Shown here: positions 34,351 to 42,813 of the stretch, piece after piece | How the letters are laid out: each line of letters starts with the position of its first letter | Numbering within the stretch: the stretch's first letter is position 1 | Origin: Bradyrhizobium sp. RD5-C2 | GTDB taxonomy: Bacteria; Pseudomonadota; Alphaproteobacteria; Rhizobiales; Xanthobacteraceae | DNA: 64,000 bases | Direction of reading: 5' to 3' | Assembly: GCF_019972155.1 (NCBI RefSeq) | Contig: NZ_BOVL01000012.1 | Coordinates: forward strand, 407,359-471,358 | Translations under genes and position numbers: made by a program | The notes under the pieces: model-generated | What the model was told of the DNA's origin: nothing | What the model saw: the letters and a program-made list of their open reading frames with translations, nothing else | Database searches by the model: none

Positions 34351-34382
34351 AAAAAAAGAGGCCCGCTTTCGCGGGCCTCTTT
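34351..34382 (-). terminator. Rho-independent terminator after DUF992 paralogue
   Basis: AGAGGCCCGC and GCGGGCCTCT form a perfect 10-bp stem with a TTTC loop. On the minus strand it is followed by seven T. It ends the 34401 gene. Confidence 0.9.
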
Positions 34383-34400
34383 GATCGAACACCGACCAGC

Positions 34401-34925
34401 TTAGTGGTGGTGATGATGACGGTGGTGACGATGATGACGGCGCGGACCCGCGGTGCGGACCGGCTCGAGATCGATCCCGGCGATGCCGGCCGCAACGTTG
34501 AGGCCGGTCTGGCCCTGAACGCTAATCGGCTGCAGCGCGTAGGCGTTGTTCGGGCCGCCGAACAGGAAGTTACCGCCGGCACCGAGGCCGACCGAAGCGT
34601 TGACGCCGACGCCGCCGTAGCTGCCGGCGAGCGCACCGCGCGGAACTACCGTGGTCGGCGCGCTGACGGCCCAAGCGAGCTGGGTCGTCGCGGTGACGCC
34701 GAGGTCGACGCCGATCCGCTTCACGGTCGCAACATAAGGCTCGGGACGGCGGCCGCCGCTCTGGAACACGCACTCGAGGCGGGCAACAGAGCCGACGACG
34801 AAGCCGACGTTCTCGCCGCCCTGGCATTGCAGAACCCCGGCCTGAACCTGCTGGGGTGCCGCGTTGGCGGTGGCGAACGGCGCCAGCAACGCAAGCGCTG
34901 CAAGGGTGAGAGTCGAAAGTCGCAT
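34401..34925 (-). CDS. DUF992 family exported protein with His-rich tail
   Basis: The 174-residue product has a signal peptide (LTLAALALLAPFATANA-AP) and the same DUF992 plan as its neighbour, with VQAGVLQCQGGENVGFVVGS and GVDLGVTATTQLAWAVSAP. After GIDLEPVRTAGP it ends with about 13 residues made only of His and Arg. That tail could bind metal or nucleic acid or be a degenerate extension. The ATG at 34925 starts the signal peptide. A strong terminator follows. Confidence 0.82.
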   Translation of the reverse strand: MRLSTLTLAALALLAPFATANAAPQQVQAGVLQCQGGENVGFVVGSVARLECVFQSGGRRPEPYVATVKRIGVDLGVTATTQLAWAVSAPTTVVPRGALAGSYGGVGVNASVGLGAGGNFLFGGPNNAYALQPISVQGQTGLNVAAGIAGIDLEPVRTAGPRRHHRHHRHHHHH

Positions 34926-35125
34926 TATCTGTCTCCGCAAGGTGAACTGAACTGAATTTGTGCGGCGGACAGAATGCAAGGGTCGTGTCCAAAACAAGGC
35001 AGTTCGCAAAGAGGCCGTAGAAACTTCCAGCGTGTGGCATCGATGTTCGCACACACACGCGTGAGATGCGCGTGATGTGATTTGACTCACCAATTTTACC
35101 GCCCCGCGATCTCAGCACACAAACA

Positions 35126-35158
35126 GAAACGCTCCCGCACCAGGTGCGGGAGCGTTTC
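35126..35158 (-). terminator. Rho-independent terminator after aspartate aminotransferase gene
   Basis: GAAACGCTCCCGCAC and GTGCGGGAGCGTTTC form a perfect 15-bp stem with a CAG loop and T-rich flank. It lies 24 bases beyond the stop at 35182. Confidence 0.85.
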
Positions 35159-35181
35159 TTGGTTTCTTAGTTCAGAACCAA

Positions 35182-36384
35182 TTACCGCAGATTACCGCAG
35201 AAGCGCTGGATGCGCTTGCACGCATCCTCGAGATCCGAGGTCTTGGTCGCGTAGGAGATGCGGAACGCCGGTCCGAGACCGAACGCCGACCCCTGCACGA
35301 CCGCGACGCCTTCGCTCTCGAGCAGCTCGGTGACGAACGCTTCGTCGTTGTCGATCACCTTGCCCGACGGCGCCTTCTTGCCGATCGTGCCGGCGCAGGA
35401 CGGATAGACGTAGAACGCGCCTTCCGGCCGCGGGCATTCGATGCCGTTCGCCTGGTTGAGCATCGACACCACGAGGTCGCGGCGTTCCTTGAACACCTTG
35501 TTGTTCGCGGCGATGAAGTCCTGCGGACCGTTGAGCGCCTCGACCGAGGCCCACTGCGCGATCGACGACGGGTTCGAGGTCGACTGCGACTGGATCGTCG
35601 CCATCGCCTTGATCAGCTGCGCCGGGCCACCAGCATAGCCGATGCGCCAGCCGGTCATGCAGTAGGCCTTCGACACGCCGTTCACGGTCAGCGTGCGCTC
35701 GTAGAGGCTCGGCTCGACCTGCGCCGCGGTGGTGAAGACGAAGTCGTCATAGACGAGATGCTCGTACATGTCGTCGGTCATCACCCAGACATGCGGATGC
35801 TTGACCAGCACGTCGGTGATCGCCTTGAGCTCGCTCCCGGTATAGGCCGAGCCGGTCGGGTTCGACGGCGAGCACAGGATCACCCACTTGGTCTTCGGCG
35901 TGATCGCCTTCTCGAGATCTTCCGGGCGCAGCTTGAAGCCGCTCGACGCCGGGCAGATTACCGGCACCGACTCGCCGCCGGCGAGCGCAACCATCTCGGG
36001 ATAGCTGACCCAATACGGCGCCGGGATGATCACCTCGTCGCCCGGATTGATGGTCGCCATCAGTGCATTGTAGAGCACCTGCTTGCCGCCGGTGCCGACG
36101 ATGATCTGGTTCGGCTTGTAGGTCAGACCGTTCTCGCGCGAGAACTTGTTGATGATGGCTTCCTTGAGCTCCGGAATGCCGCCGACATCGGTGTACTTGG
36201 TCTTGCCGGCCTCGATCGCGTGGATCGCAGCCAGCTTGATGTTGGCGGGCGTGTCGAAGTCAGGCTCGCCGGCGCCGAGGCCGATGACGTTGCGGCCCGC
36301 GGCTTTCAGCGCGCGTGCTTTGTCCGTGACCGCGATCGTCGCGGACGGCTTCACACGGTCGAGCGCAGCGGACAGGAAGGCCAT
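35182..36384 (-). CDS. aatA: Aspartate aminotransferase (class I PLP)
   Basis: The 400-residue enzyme interconverts aspartate and oxaloacetate, and in alphaproteobacteria may also act on prephenate. Supporting motifs are IGLGAGEPDFDTPANIK, TDVGGIPELKEAIINKFS, ILCSPSNPTGSAYT and the PLP lysine segment TVNGVSKAYCMTGWRIGYA. The C-terminal FRISYATKTSDLEDACKRI carries the carboxylate-binding Arg. The ATG at 36384 follows AGGAGATGAT; an ATG six bases upstream is too near that ribosome binding site. It is monocistronic. Confidence 0.92.
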   Translation of the reverse strand: MAFLSAALDRVKPSATIAVTDKARALKAAGRNVIGLGAGEPDFDTPANIKLAAIHAIEAGKTKYTDVGGIPELKEAIINKFSRENGLTYKPNQIIVGTGGKQVLYNALMATINPGDEVIIPAPYWVSYPEMVALAGGESVPVICPASSGFKLRPEDLEKAITPKTKWVILCSPSNPTGSAYTGSELKAITDVLVKHPHVWVMTDDMYEHLVYDDFVFTTAAQVEPSLYERTLTVNGVSKAYCMTGWRIGYAGGPAQLIKAMATIQSQSTSNPSSIAQWASVEALNGPQDFIAANNKVFKERRDLVVSMLNQANGIECPRPEGAFYVYPSCAGTIGKKAPSGKVIDNDEAFVTELLESEGVAVVQGSAFGLGPAFRISYATKTSDLEDACKRIQRFCGNLR

Positions 36385-37027
36385 TATCATCTCCTGGCAA
36401 ACGTCGTGAGCCGTTGGGCCACGACTTGATTTGAATGGGATCGCGGCACCCTAGGCCTGTCGCCGCTGCATCGCAAGAAGCTTGGCGGCAAAGCACGAAA
36501 ACTTTCCGGCATGGCTCGCAACATGCGCAATTTTCCGCAAGTTCCGGCCCCAAATGACTCATATCCGGCAAGCGCCGCTGTGGCCGCTCCAGCCTTGCCG
36601 GCGAGGCCTGCGGTCGCGTGCGCCAGCGCGAATTGCTCCGAGTACAATTGCCGCGCGGCGCATGCCTGATGGTGCCGTCGGCGGGCGGTCCGTTGCAGCC
36701 ACCGGTGGGCATATCGCGCGATCGGGATGGCGCGTTAACGTTTGTAAATTGCCGCGGGCCGGCCACGGTATCGACCTCGACATCGATGGCACCGACCGAC
36801 ACCATGCACAGCGTCGCGCAGCCGTGATCCGAGTTGTTCTGCCGTGTTGATGGAATCGTTCTGCACGCGTGCAGTGCGGTAGACGTTTCGACTTTTCCAC
36901 GTTCCAGGGCTTGCGACGCACCCCTGTCGGCATCATTGTTTAGCGGCGTTGCGGTGTGACAGGCCGCGCAACTTCCAAGCGTACCGTCTCTTGCAGCCGA
37001 CTTCCTGATCGAGTGAACCACGACGCA
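36385..37027. other. 643-bp intergenic region, no supported gene
   Basis: This is the longest gap in the window. It holds the promoter regions of aatA (minus) and the GST gene (plus). I see no signal peptide, domain or repeat element. Short open frames here have low-complexity Arg/Pro/Ala composition and no good start. AT-richer patches at about 36735-36760 and 36900-36950 could be promoters. Confidence 0.45.
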
Positions 37028-37681
37028 ATGTACAAGCTCTATTCGATGCAGCGCTCCGGCAACAGCTACAAGGTCCGGCTGGCGCTTGCGGTGCTGAACA
37101 CGCCATACGAGGCGATCGAGATCGACATCCTGCGCGGCGAGAGCCGCACCCCGGACTTCCTGGCCAAGAATCCGAGCGGCCAGGTGCCGTTGCTCGAGGT
37201 CGCCGACGGCCGCCATCTCGCCGAGTCCAACGCCATCCTCTGGTATGTCGCGATCGGCACGCCGCTGGCGCCGGAGTCGCGGATCGAGCGCGCCGAGGCG
37301 CTGCAATGGATGTTCTTCGAGCAGCACGCGCTGGAGCCGAATATCGGCGCCGCCTATTTCTGGCTGTCGCTGGTCAAGGGCGGGCGCGACCTGCAGACGC
37401 ACGCGCTGGAGGACTGGATGGAGCGCGGCTACGCGGCGCTGCAGGTGATGGAAAATCACCTCAAGGGCCACGCCTTTTTCGCGGCCGAACAATTCACGGT
37501 CGCCGACATTGCTCTCTACGGCTACACCCACGTCGCCGACCGCTGCGACTTCGACCTGGCGACCTTCCCGTCGATCCGCGCCTGGCTGAAACGGGTCGAG
37601 CAGACCCCCGGATTTGTCTCGATGGATTGGCAGCCTGGTGCCGGGGCCGAGCCCCAGGCCCGCCTTGTGGCAGGCGTTTGA
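37028..37681 (+). CDS. Glutathione S-transferase family protein
   Basis: The 217-residue product has the N-terminal thioredoxin domain with LYSMQRSGNSYKVRLALAVL (Ser active-site region) and NPSGQVPLLEVADGRHLAES (cis-Pro, Glu-Ser glutathione contact). The C-terminal domain has FTVADIALYGYTHVAD, with the conserved Asp cap. The exact class is unclear; the Ser at residue 10-13 suggests a beta/theta-like class. It is not in an obvious operon. Confidence 0.86.
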   Translation: MYKLYSMQRSGNSYKVRLALAVLNTPYEAIEIDILRGESRTPDFLAKNPSGQVPLLEVADGRHLAESNAILWYVAIGTPLAPESRIERAEALQWMFFEQHALEPNIGAAYFWLSLVKGGRDLQTHALEDWMERGYAALQVMENHLKGHAFFAAEQFTVADIALYGYTHVADRCDFDLATFPSIRAWLKRVEQTPGFVSMDWQPGAGAEPQARLVAGV

Positions 37682-37861
37682 ACAACGGGGCCTGAATTCC
37701 GGGAATAGCAGGGAAACTGCCCAAATAACGGGCAAAACCCTCGTCGAGACCGCATTTTCGCCGTTTTCGAGGGGCCTCGCCGCCGCAATGTTGCCGGTGA
37801 CGCTGGGCAGATTCGCTCGGATGTCGCGAGTGATTCGCTCGCGGTCTGAGGGATTTCGACC

Positions 37862-38038
37862 ATGAAACGGTGGTCCGGCACGGCAGGCTTCCATGGCCGC
37901 CCTGCCCCAGTGGCATCATCCCGCCTGACGAACGCGATCGCCGCGTCGCTCGCGCTTGGCGCACTGACGCTGTGCCTCGTCGTCGCCGTGACGGTGCTGG
38001 CGAGCAACATCGGCATGGCGACATCGATCCCGGCGTAA
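37862..38038 (+). CDS. Small single-span membrane protein
   Basis: The 58-residue product has one long hydrophobic stretch (AIAASLALGALTLCLVVAVT) after a basic N-terminus with several Arg and Lys. This suggests an inner-membrane anchor with a cytoplasmic N-terminus. The frame is clean from ATG to TAA. The next small membrane protein begins 62 bases later on the same strand. No family is recognised. Confidence 0.5.
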   Translation: MKRWSGTAGFHGRPAPVASSRLTNAIAASLALGALTLCLVVAVTVLASNIGMATSIPA

Positions 38039-38099
38039 CCCAGCGATTTCCTTTTGGCACCTGATCCGCGGCAAGGCGCGGGAGAGACAGCGGCGCGAC

Positions 38100-38258
38100 A
38101 TGATGAAGACCCCCGTGGGACTTGTGACTGTGACGCTGTCGGCGGCGATCCTGCTTGCGGCTTCACTCCTGATCGTGACCGGTACGCAGGGCGAGGACCG
38201 CGCGCACCCGGCGCATGTCACAACGCCCGTCGCCAACAAGCAGGCTCCGCACCGCTAG
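38100..38258 (+). CDS. Small single-span membrane protein
   Basis: The 52-residue product has a hydrophobic N-terminal helix (LVTVTLSAAILLAASLLIV) and a polar, likely periplasmic tail (TGTQGEDRAHPAHVTTPVA). The ATG at 38100 has GGGAGAG upstream. An overlapping ATG at 38103 is possible. It probably forms a unit with the preceding small gene. No family is recognised. Confidence 0.5.
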   Translation: MMKTPVGLVTVTLSAAILLAASLLIVTGTQGEDRAHPAHVTTPVANKQAPHR

Positions 38259-38280
38259 CGCGCACTCCAGCGCAAGCGCG

Positions 38281-38634
38281 CTAGCTCCATTTGTGGAAGA
38301 TGAAGAACGCGCCGGCGGCGATGAAGGCAAATCCGAGCGCGTGATTCCAGCCCAGCGGCTCCTTCAGATACAACACCGAGAAGCCGGCGAACACGACCAG
38401 CGTGATCACCTCCTGCATGGTCTTGAGCTGCGCCGCGCTGTAGACCTCGCTGCCCCAGCGATTGGCCGGCACCGCCAGCCAGTATTCGAAGAAGGCGATG
38501 CCCCAGCTCACCATGATGACGATCGGGAGCGAATGATCCTTGTACTTGAGATGGCCGTACCAGGCGAAGGTCATGAAGACGTTCGAGGCAAACAGCATCA
38601 GGATCGGCAGCAGCGAAGGCGAAATGGCGGGCAT
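38281..38634 (-). CDS. DMT/DUF486 family small membrane protein
   Basis: The 117-residue product has four hydrophobic segments. It has the DUF486 hallmarks NVFMTFAWYGHLKY, GIAFFEYWLAVPANRWG and AAQLKTMQEVITL, and ends with FAGFSVLYLKEPLGWNHALG and an IFHKW tail. The family belongs to the drug/metabolite transporter clan, but no substrate is known. The ATG at 38634 follows AGAGGACATCG. It converges with the small gene at 38100. Confidence 0.85.
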   Translation of the reverse strand: MPAISPSLLPILMLFASNVFMTFAWYGHLKYKDHSLPIVIMVSWGIAFFEYWLAVPANRWGSEVYSAAQLKTMQEVITLVVFAGFSVLYLKEPLGWNHALGFAFIAAGAFFIFHKWS

Positions 38635-38844
38635 CGATGTCCTCTTCAAGTAAAGCACGCGGTAACCCGCAGGCCCGGAACCGGGTTCCATCCCGATCTG
38701 CATATCATTTGATTTGAAAGCAGCGAAAGCTGGTTCGGCCCCCGCAAGGCCCGCTTAACGGTCGGGGCGGAAATCCCGGCGCCATTGCGGAGCTGTCGTC
38801 AAACTACCGCTTTATCGTTCGTTTGACAGATAGCGAGAACGCGC

Positions 38845-39660
38845 ATGCGGTTTGATTGGCGTGCAATTTCAGGTCCGGCCCTGACGGCGATCACGGCGCT
38901 CGCCGCCTTCCTGATCGATCGCCTCCTTGTCCCAGTCCCCAATCCGGCGCCGCTGTTCGTCTGCATCGTGGCGCTCGCCAGCTCGATCAGCGGCATCACC
39001 TCCGGGCTCGTCTCCGCCGCGATCGCGGTGGCCGCCTCGGCGCTGTTCTTCCTCGACCATCGCGCACTGCCCGGTTATGACGCGGCCGATGTCGCGCGGA
39101 TGCTGATGCTGGCCGCGACCGCGGCCGGCACCGCCCTGATCACCGGAATGCTGCGGCAGAAATGGATCGACGCGTTTGCCGCGGACCAGCAGAATCACGC
39201 CACCTCGGCGCGGCTCGCCGCAGCACTCGACCAGGTCGACATCGGCATCGTGCTGCTCGATGCCGACACCCGCGCCGAATTCATCAACCGCGCCTTCCGC
39301 GAATATTTCGCGCTCTCCGATGCGCAGGCCGACAGCAAGCCGCCCTTCGTCGCGCTGATGTATCATGGCCGCGACACCGGCGCCTACGAATTGCCGGAAG
39401 ACGAGCTGAGCGCGTTCATCGCCGAGCGCATCGCGATGATGCGCTCGGGCGATTCGACGCCAATCAACCTCAATCTCGCCGACGGCCAGGTGCTGCGCTT
39501 CAGCTGCACGGCGCTGCCGGACGGCGGCCGGATGCTGAGCTATACCCCGGTGACCGACCTCGTGCGGCACACCGACGATCCGACGAAGGCCGACGAATAT
39601 CGCGCACAACGCGCCGGGCGCGAACGCCATCTGGCGCGGCTGCTGCGCGCCGCCGAGTGA
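38845..39660 (+). CDS. DUF4118-like membrane plus PAS-domain protein without kinase
   Basis: The 271-residue product has three or four N-terminal transmembrane segments of the DUF4118 type (LTAITALAAFLIDRLLVPVP, SGITSGLVSAAIAVAASALF). A PAS domain follows (LDQVDIGIVLLDADTRAEFI, LNLADGQVLRFSCTALPDGG). No histidine kinase or GGDEF domain follows. Sensing could pass to a partner by protein contact. The ATG at 38845 begins just before the first segment. It stands alone between convergent and codirectional genes. Confidence 0.72.
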   Translation: MRFDWRAISGPALTAITALAAFLIDRLLVPVPNPAPLFVCIVALASSISGITSGLVSAAIAVAASALFFLDHRALPGYDAADVARMLMLAATAAGTALITGMLRQKWIDAFAADQQNHATSARLAAALDQVDIGIVLLDADTRAEFINRAFREYFALSDAQADSKPPFVALMYHGRDTGAYELPEDELSAFIAERIAMMRSGDSTPINLNLADGQVLRFSCTALPDGGRMLSYTPVTDLVRHTDDPTKADEYRAQRAGRERHLARLLRAAE

Positions 39661-39762
39661 GGCGCGACCACGTCGGCAATTGATCCCACGCGAGAGCGAC
39701 GCTAGAACGGTCGCGAGCGATGCGCAGACATCGTGCAACGCGGGATCATCCAAGGTTCGTTC

Positions 39763-40224
39763 ATGTCCGACGACGTCACCATCCGCTTCGTCACGCGCGA
39801 CGATTACGCCCAATGGCTTCCGCTATGGGACGGCTACAACGCCTTCTATGAACGTTCAGGACCGACCGCGCTCGCGCCCGAGATCACCGCGATGACGTGG
39901 CAGCGCTTCTTCGACGCCTACGAGCCGATGCATGCGCTGGTCGCCGACGCCGGCGGCACGCTGCTCGGGCTGACGCACTATCTGTTTCACCGCTCGACCA
40001 CGGCGATCGCGCCAACGTGCTATTTGCAGGATCTCTTCACGAGTGAGGCCGCGCGCGGCAAGGGCGTCGGCCGCGCCTTGATCAACGGCGTCTACGCACA
40101 GGCGAAACTCGTTGGATCGCCGCGCGTCTACTGGCAGACGCATGAGACCAATCGCACCGCGATGCAGCTATATGACAAGGTCGCGGACAAGCCCGGCTTC
40201 GTCATCTATCGCAAGATCATCTGA
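39763..40224 (+). CDS. GNAT family N-acetyltransferase
   Basis: The 153-residue product has the GNAT fold. Elements are IRFVTRDDYAQWLPLW at the start, CYLQDLFTSEAARGKGVGRA, where the acetyl-CoA loop is the RGKGVGRA segment, and QTHETNRTAMQLYDKVADKP at the end. It resembles enzymes acting on small amines, but the substrate is unknown. The ATG at 39763 is chosen for the family start. A GTG at 39733 is in frame. Confidence 0.82.
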   Translation: MSDDVTIRFVTRDDYAQWLPLWDGYNAFYERSGPTALAPEITAMTWQRFFDAYEPMHALVADAGGTLLGLTHYLFHRSTTAIAPTCYLQDLFTSEAARGKGVGRALINGVYAQAKLVGSPRVYWQTHETNRTAMQLYDKVADKPGFVIYRKII

Positions 40225-40336
40225 GCGCGCTTGCGCGGCCTGTGGATGGCATGGAGATGTCACCGGCGCGTTACAAAGCCCGGCTAGGCTTCCGCGTGCG
40301 TAAGATCAGGCCCCCCGTCTCAGATCTCGCGCCCCG

Positions 40337-40381
40337 AGCGGTCCCCGTCAGTCGCCGCGTCTGACCGGGACCGCTTTTTTT
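40337..40381 (+). terminator. Rho-independent terminator downstream of an untranslated stretch
   Basis: AGCGGTCCC and GGGACCGCT, extended by GTCAG/CTGAC, form a stem around a central loop, followed by seven T. It lies 113 bases after the GNAT stop, so it either ends that transcript or terminates a short RNA starting in the gap. Confidence 0.8.
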
Positions 40382-40499
40382 CGACATTGCCATGCGTGAT
40401 AGGTGCCATGCGCGATCGGCGGTAGGGCCGCACCTTGCCGCCCCTTGGCATGCTTGTCACAATGCACCGCATCCCTCGCCTATCCCACAGGATTGTCTC

Positions 40500-41438
40500 A
40501 TGGAAATTCGTAATCTCGGCGGCTCCGGCCTGCGCGTGTCCGCGGTCGGCATCGGCTGCAACAATTTCGGCCAGCGCACCGATCTGGAAACCTCGCGCAA
40601 GGTGATCCACAAGGCGATCGATCTCGGCATCACCCTGTTCGACACCGCCGACATCTATGCGGGGATGGGCGGCTCGGAGACCGTGCTCGGCACCGTGCTG
40701 GGCGATCGCCGCAAGGACATCGTGCTCGCCACGAAATTCTCCAAGCCGATGGCGACCGACGGCACCAAGCAGGGCGCCTCGCGGCGCTACATCATGTCCG
40801 CCGTCGAAGCGAGCCTCACCCGCCTGAAGACCGACTACATCGATCTTTACCAGCAGCATGATTATGATCCGCTGACCCCGATCGACGAGACGCTGCGCGC
40901 GCTCGACGATCTCGTGCGCCAGGGCAAGGTGCGCTACATCGGCAACTCCAACTTCCCGGCATGGCGGATCGCGGAGGCCGAATACGTCGCGCGCGAGCTG
41001 AACGTGAACCGGTTCGTGTCCTGCCAGGACGAATACAGCCTCGTGGTGCGCGGCATCGAGAAGGACCTGTTGCCGGCGGCTCAAGCCTACAATCTCGGCC
41101 TGCTACCGTTCTTCCCGCTCGCCAGCGGACTGTTGACCGGCAAGTACCAGCGCGGCACTGCGGCGCCCGCCGACACCCGCTTCGCCAAGGCGCCGGCCTT
41201 GAAGGATCGCTACGTCACGCCGCGCAACGAGGACATCGTCGAGCAGCTGCAGGCCTTCGCGCAGGAGCGGGGCCACACCATGCTGGAGCTCGCCTTCTCC
41301 TGGCTCGCCGCCCGCCCGCAAATCGCAAGCGTCATCGCCGGCGCGACGCGTCCCGGGCAGATCGAGCAGAATGTCAAAGCGATCAGCTGGAAGCTGAGCG
41401 CGGAGGAGATGGCGGAGATCGACCGGATTACGAAGTAG
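40500..41438 (+). CDS. Aldo/keto reductase
   Basis: The 312-residue NADPH-dependent reductase has the family tetrad: FDTADIYAGMGGSE (Asp and Tyr), FSKPMATDG (Lys) and LYQQHDYDPLTP (His). The cofactor phosphate segment SVIAGATRPGQIEQN lies near the C-terminus, as in the YhdN/Tas group. The substrate is unknown. The ATG at 40500 fits the family start EIRNLGGSGLRVSAVGIGC. A repeat element separates it from the convergent DUF1501 gene. Confidence 0.9.
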   Translation: MEIRNLGGSGLRVSAVGIGCNNFGQRTDLETSRKVIHKAIDLGITLFDTADIYAGMGGSETVLGTVLGDRRKDIVLATKFSKPMATDGTKQGASRRYIMSAVEASLTRLKTDYIDLYQQHDYDPLTPIDETLRALDDLVRQGKVRYIGNSNFPAWRIAEAEYVARELNVNRFVSCQDEYSLVVRGIEKDLLPAAQAYNLGLLPFFPLASGLLTGKYQRGTAAPADTRFAKAPALKDRYVTPRNEDIVEQLQAFAQERGHTMLELAFSWLAARPQIASVIAGATRPGQIEQNVKAISWKLSAEEMAEIDRITK

Positions 41439-41445
41439 CCCTCGC

Positions 41446-41569
41446 TGTCGTCCCTGCGAAAGCAGGGACCCATAACCACAGGATTCGGTTGTTGCAGCGC
41501 GCTGTGGCCCCAGCATCGCGCAACGTTGAGCATTCGTGGTTATGGGTCCCGGCCTTCGCCGGGACGACA
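41446..41569. repeat. Palindromic repeat, family A copy 2
   Basis: The termini are TGTCGTCCC and GGGACGACA, with GGGACCCATAACCAC and GTGGTTATGGGTCCC inside. Copy 1 is at 24811 and copy 3 at 58711. It lies between the convergent stops of the aldo/keto reductase and DUF1501 genes. Confidence 0.8.
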
Positions 41570-41587
41570 CCGTGGTTGTGGTGGGCG

Positions 41588-42811
41588 CTAAGCCACCAGC
41601 CCCTTCATTGGCTTCACCGGGGCGCTGTCCGGGAACACGGCATCGGCCAGCACGCGCTCGCCGAGGCCGAACTGGTCGTGCAGCACGCCCTTGATCACGG
41701 CGCGCAGGTCAGTGGTCGGGGCGAGGTCGCGAGCCTGGTAGAGATTGGCGGGCTTCAGGCCCGGCCAGTCGGTGATCATGCGGCCGCCGTTCACCGCGCC
41801 ACCGGCGAGCAGCGCGATGGTGCCGGTGCCGTGGTCGGTGCCCTCGGTGCCGTTGATGCGCGCGGTGCGGCCGAACTCGGTGGCGACCACGATCACGGTG
41901 TCGCGCCAGCGCGCACCTAAGCCGCTCTGAAATTCCGCCAGCGCGCCGTCGAGGCCACCGAGCAGCTGCGCGAGCCGGCCGACCGGGCCACCTTCGTTGG
42001 CGTGGGTATCCCAGCCGTCGAAGGCGAGCGCACCGATCCGCGGTCCGTCATCGGCCGCCATCAACTTGGCGGCGCCGCGCGCCACCAGCCGCATCGCCGC
42101 GACGCCGCCACCGCCTGGCTGCGGCTTGATCTCGTTGCCCTGCGCCTGCTTCTCGAGCTGCAAGCCCTGCGTCAGCGCGCTCGCCAGCGTCGGATCGCGA
42201 TGCTGGTAGAGATCGAGCAGCCGCATCGCGGTGTCATCGGCGGCCTGCGGCAGCGCAGTCGGCGCCCAGCCGACGGTCGGCGCTGCGCCGCGCAACACCA
42301 GCGGCGTGGTCGGGCCGACCGCGAGCGCGCTCGTCACCCGCTCGCCCTTCGGCAATGCTTCGAGTGCGCGGTTGAGCCAGCCGGACTGCACCCGGCCGGG
42401 ACCGGGGAAGCCGCTCTCCAGCACGTCCTGGCCGTCGAAATGCGAACGATCGCGATAGGAGGTCGCAACCGCATGAACCACCGCCGCTTGCTTGGCGCGA
42501 TACATCCGCGAAAATTCCGGCATCGCCGGATGCAGGCCGAAGAACGGATCGAGCATCACCGCCGCGTTCGGCCCATCGGCCTTCAATGCGATCGCGCCGT
42601 GCAGGCCGGCATAATCGGGGTCGCCGATCGGCGCTACGGTGGCAAGACCATCGAGCGCACCGCGTAGAATGATGGTGACGAAGCGCGGATCACGGCCATC
42701 GGCCGCGCGCGCGAATTTCGGCAAATAGGCCCAGGCGGCAAAGGAGGCACCGCCGAGCAGCAGCGCGCGCCGCGACGTCGCCTGCAGCATCAGGCTCTCG
42801 GAGCAATCCAT
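41588..42811 (-). CDS. DUF1501 family exported protein
   Basis: The 407-residue product has a twin-arginine-like signal: TSRRALLLGGASFAAWAYLP. DUF1501 features include the RDPRFVTIILRGALDGLATV start, LDPFFGLHPAMPEF, SHFDGQDVLESG, and an alkaline-phosphatase-like end VIVVATEFGRTARINGTEGT with DHGTG. The usual role is unknown but the fold is of the phosphatase superfamily. It starts at ATG 42811 behind GGAGATGATC, two bases after the stop of the DUF1800 gene. The pairing is conserved across many bacteria. Confidence 0.85.
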   Translation of the reverse strand: MDCSESLMLQATSRRALLLGGASFAAWAYLPKFARAADGRDPRFVTIILRGALDGLATVAPIGDPDYAGLHGAIALKADGPNAAVMLDPFFGLHPAMPEFSRMYRAKQAAVVHAVATSYRDRSHFDGQDVLESGFPGPGRVQSGWLNRALEALPKGERVTSALAVGPTTPLVLRGAAPTVGWAPTALPQAADDTAMRLLDLYQHRDPTLASALTQGLQLEKQAQGNEIKPQPGGGGVAAMRLVARGAAKLMAADDGPRIGALAFDGWDTHANEGGPVGRLAQLLGGLDGALAEFQSGLGARWRDTVIVVATEFGRTARINGTEGTDHGTGTIALLAGGAVNGGRMITDWPGLKPANLYQARDLAPTTDLRAVIKGVLHDQFGLGERVLADAVFPDSAPVKPMKGLVA

Positions 42812-42813
42812 GA

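Noticed and set aside
36387..36647. Possible 86-residue gene on the minus strand
   Set aside because: It starts with a rare TTG, lies in the aatA promoter region and overlaps the aatA start. No domain is visible.
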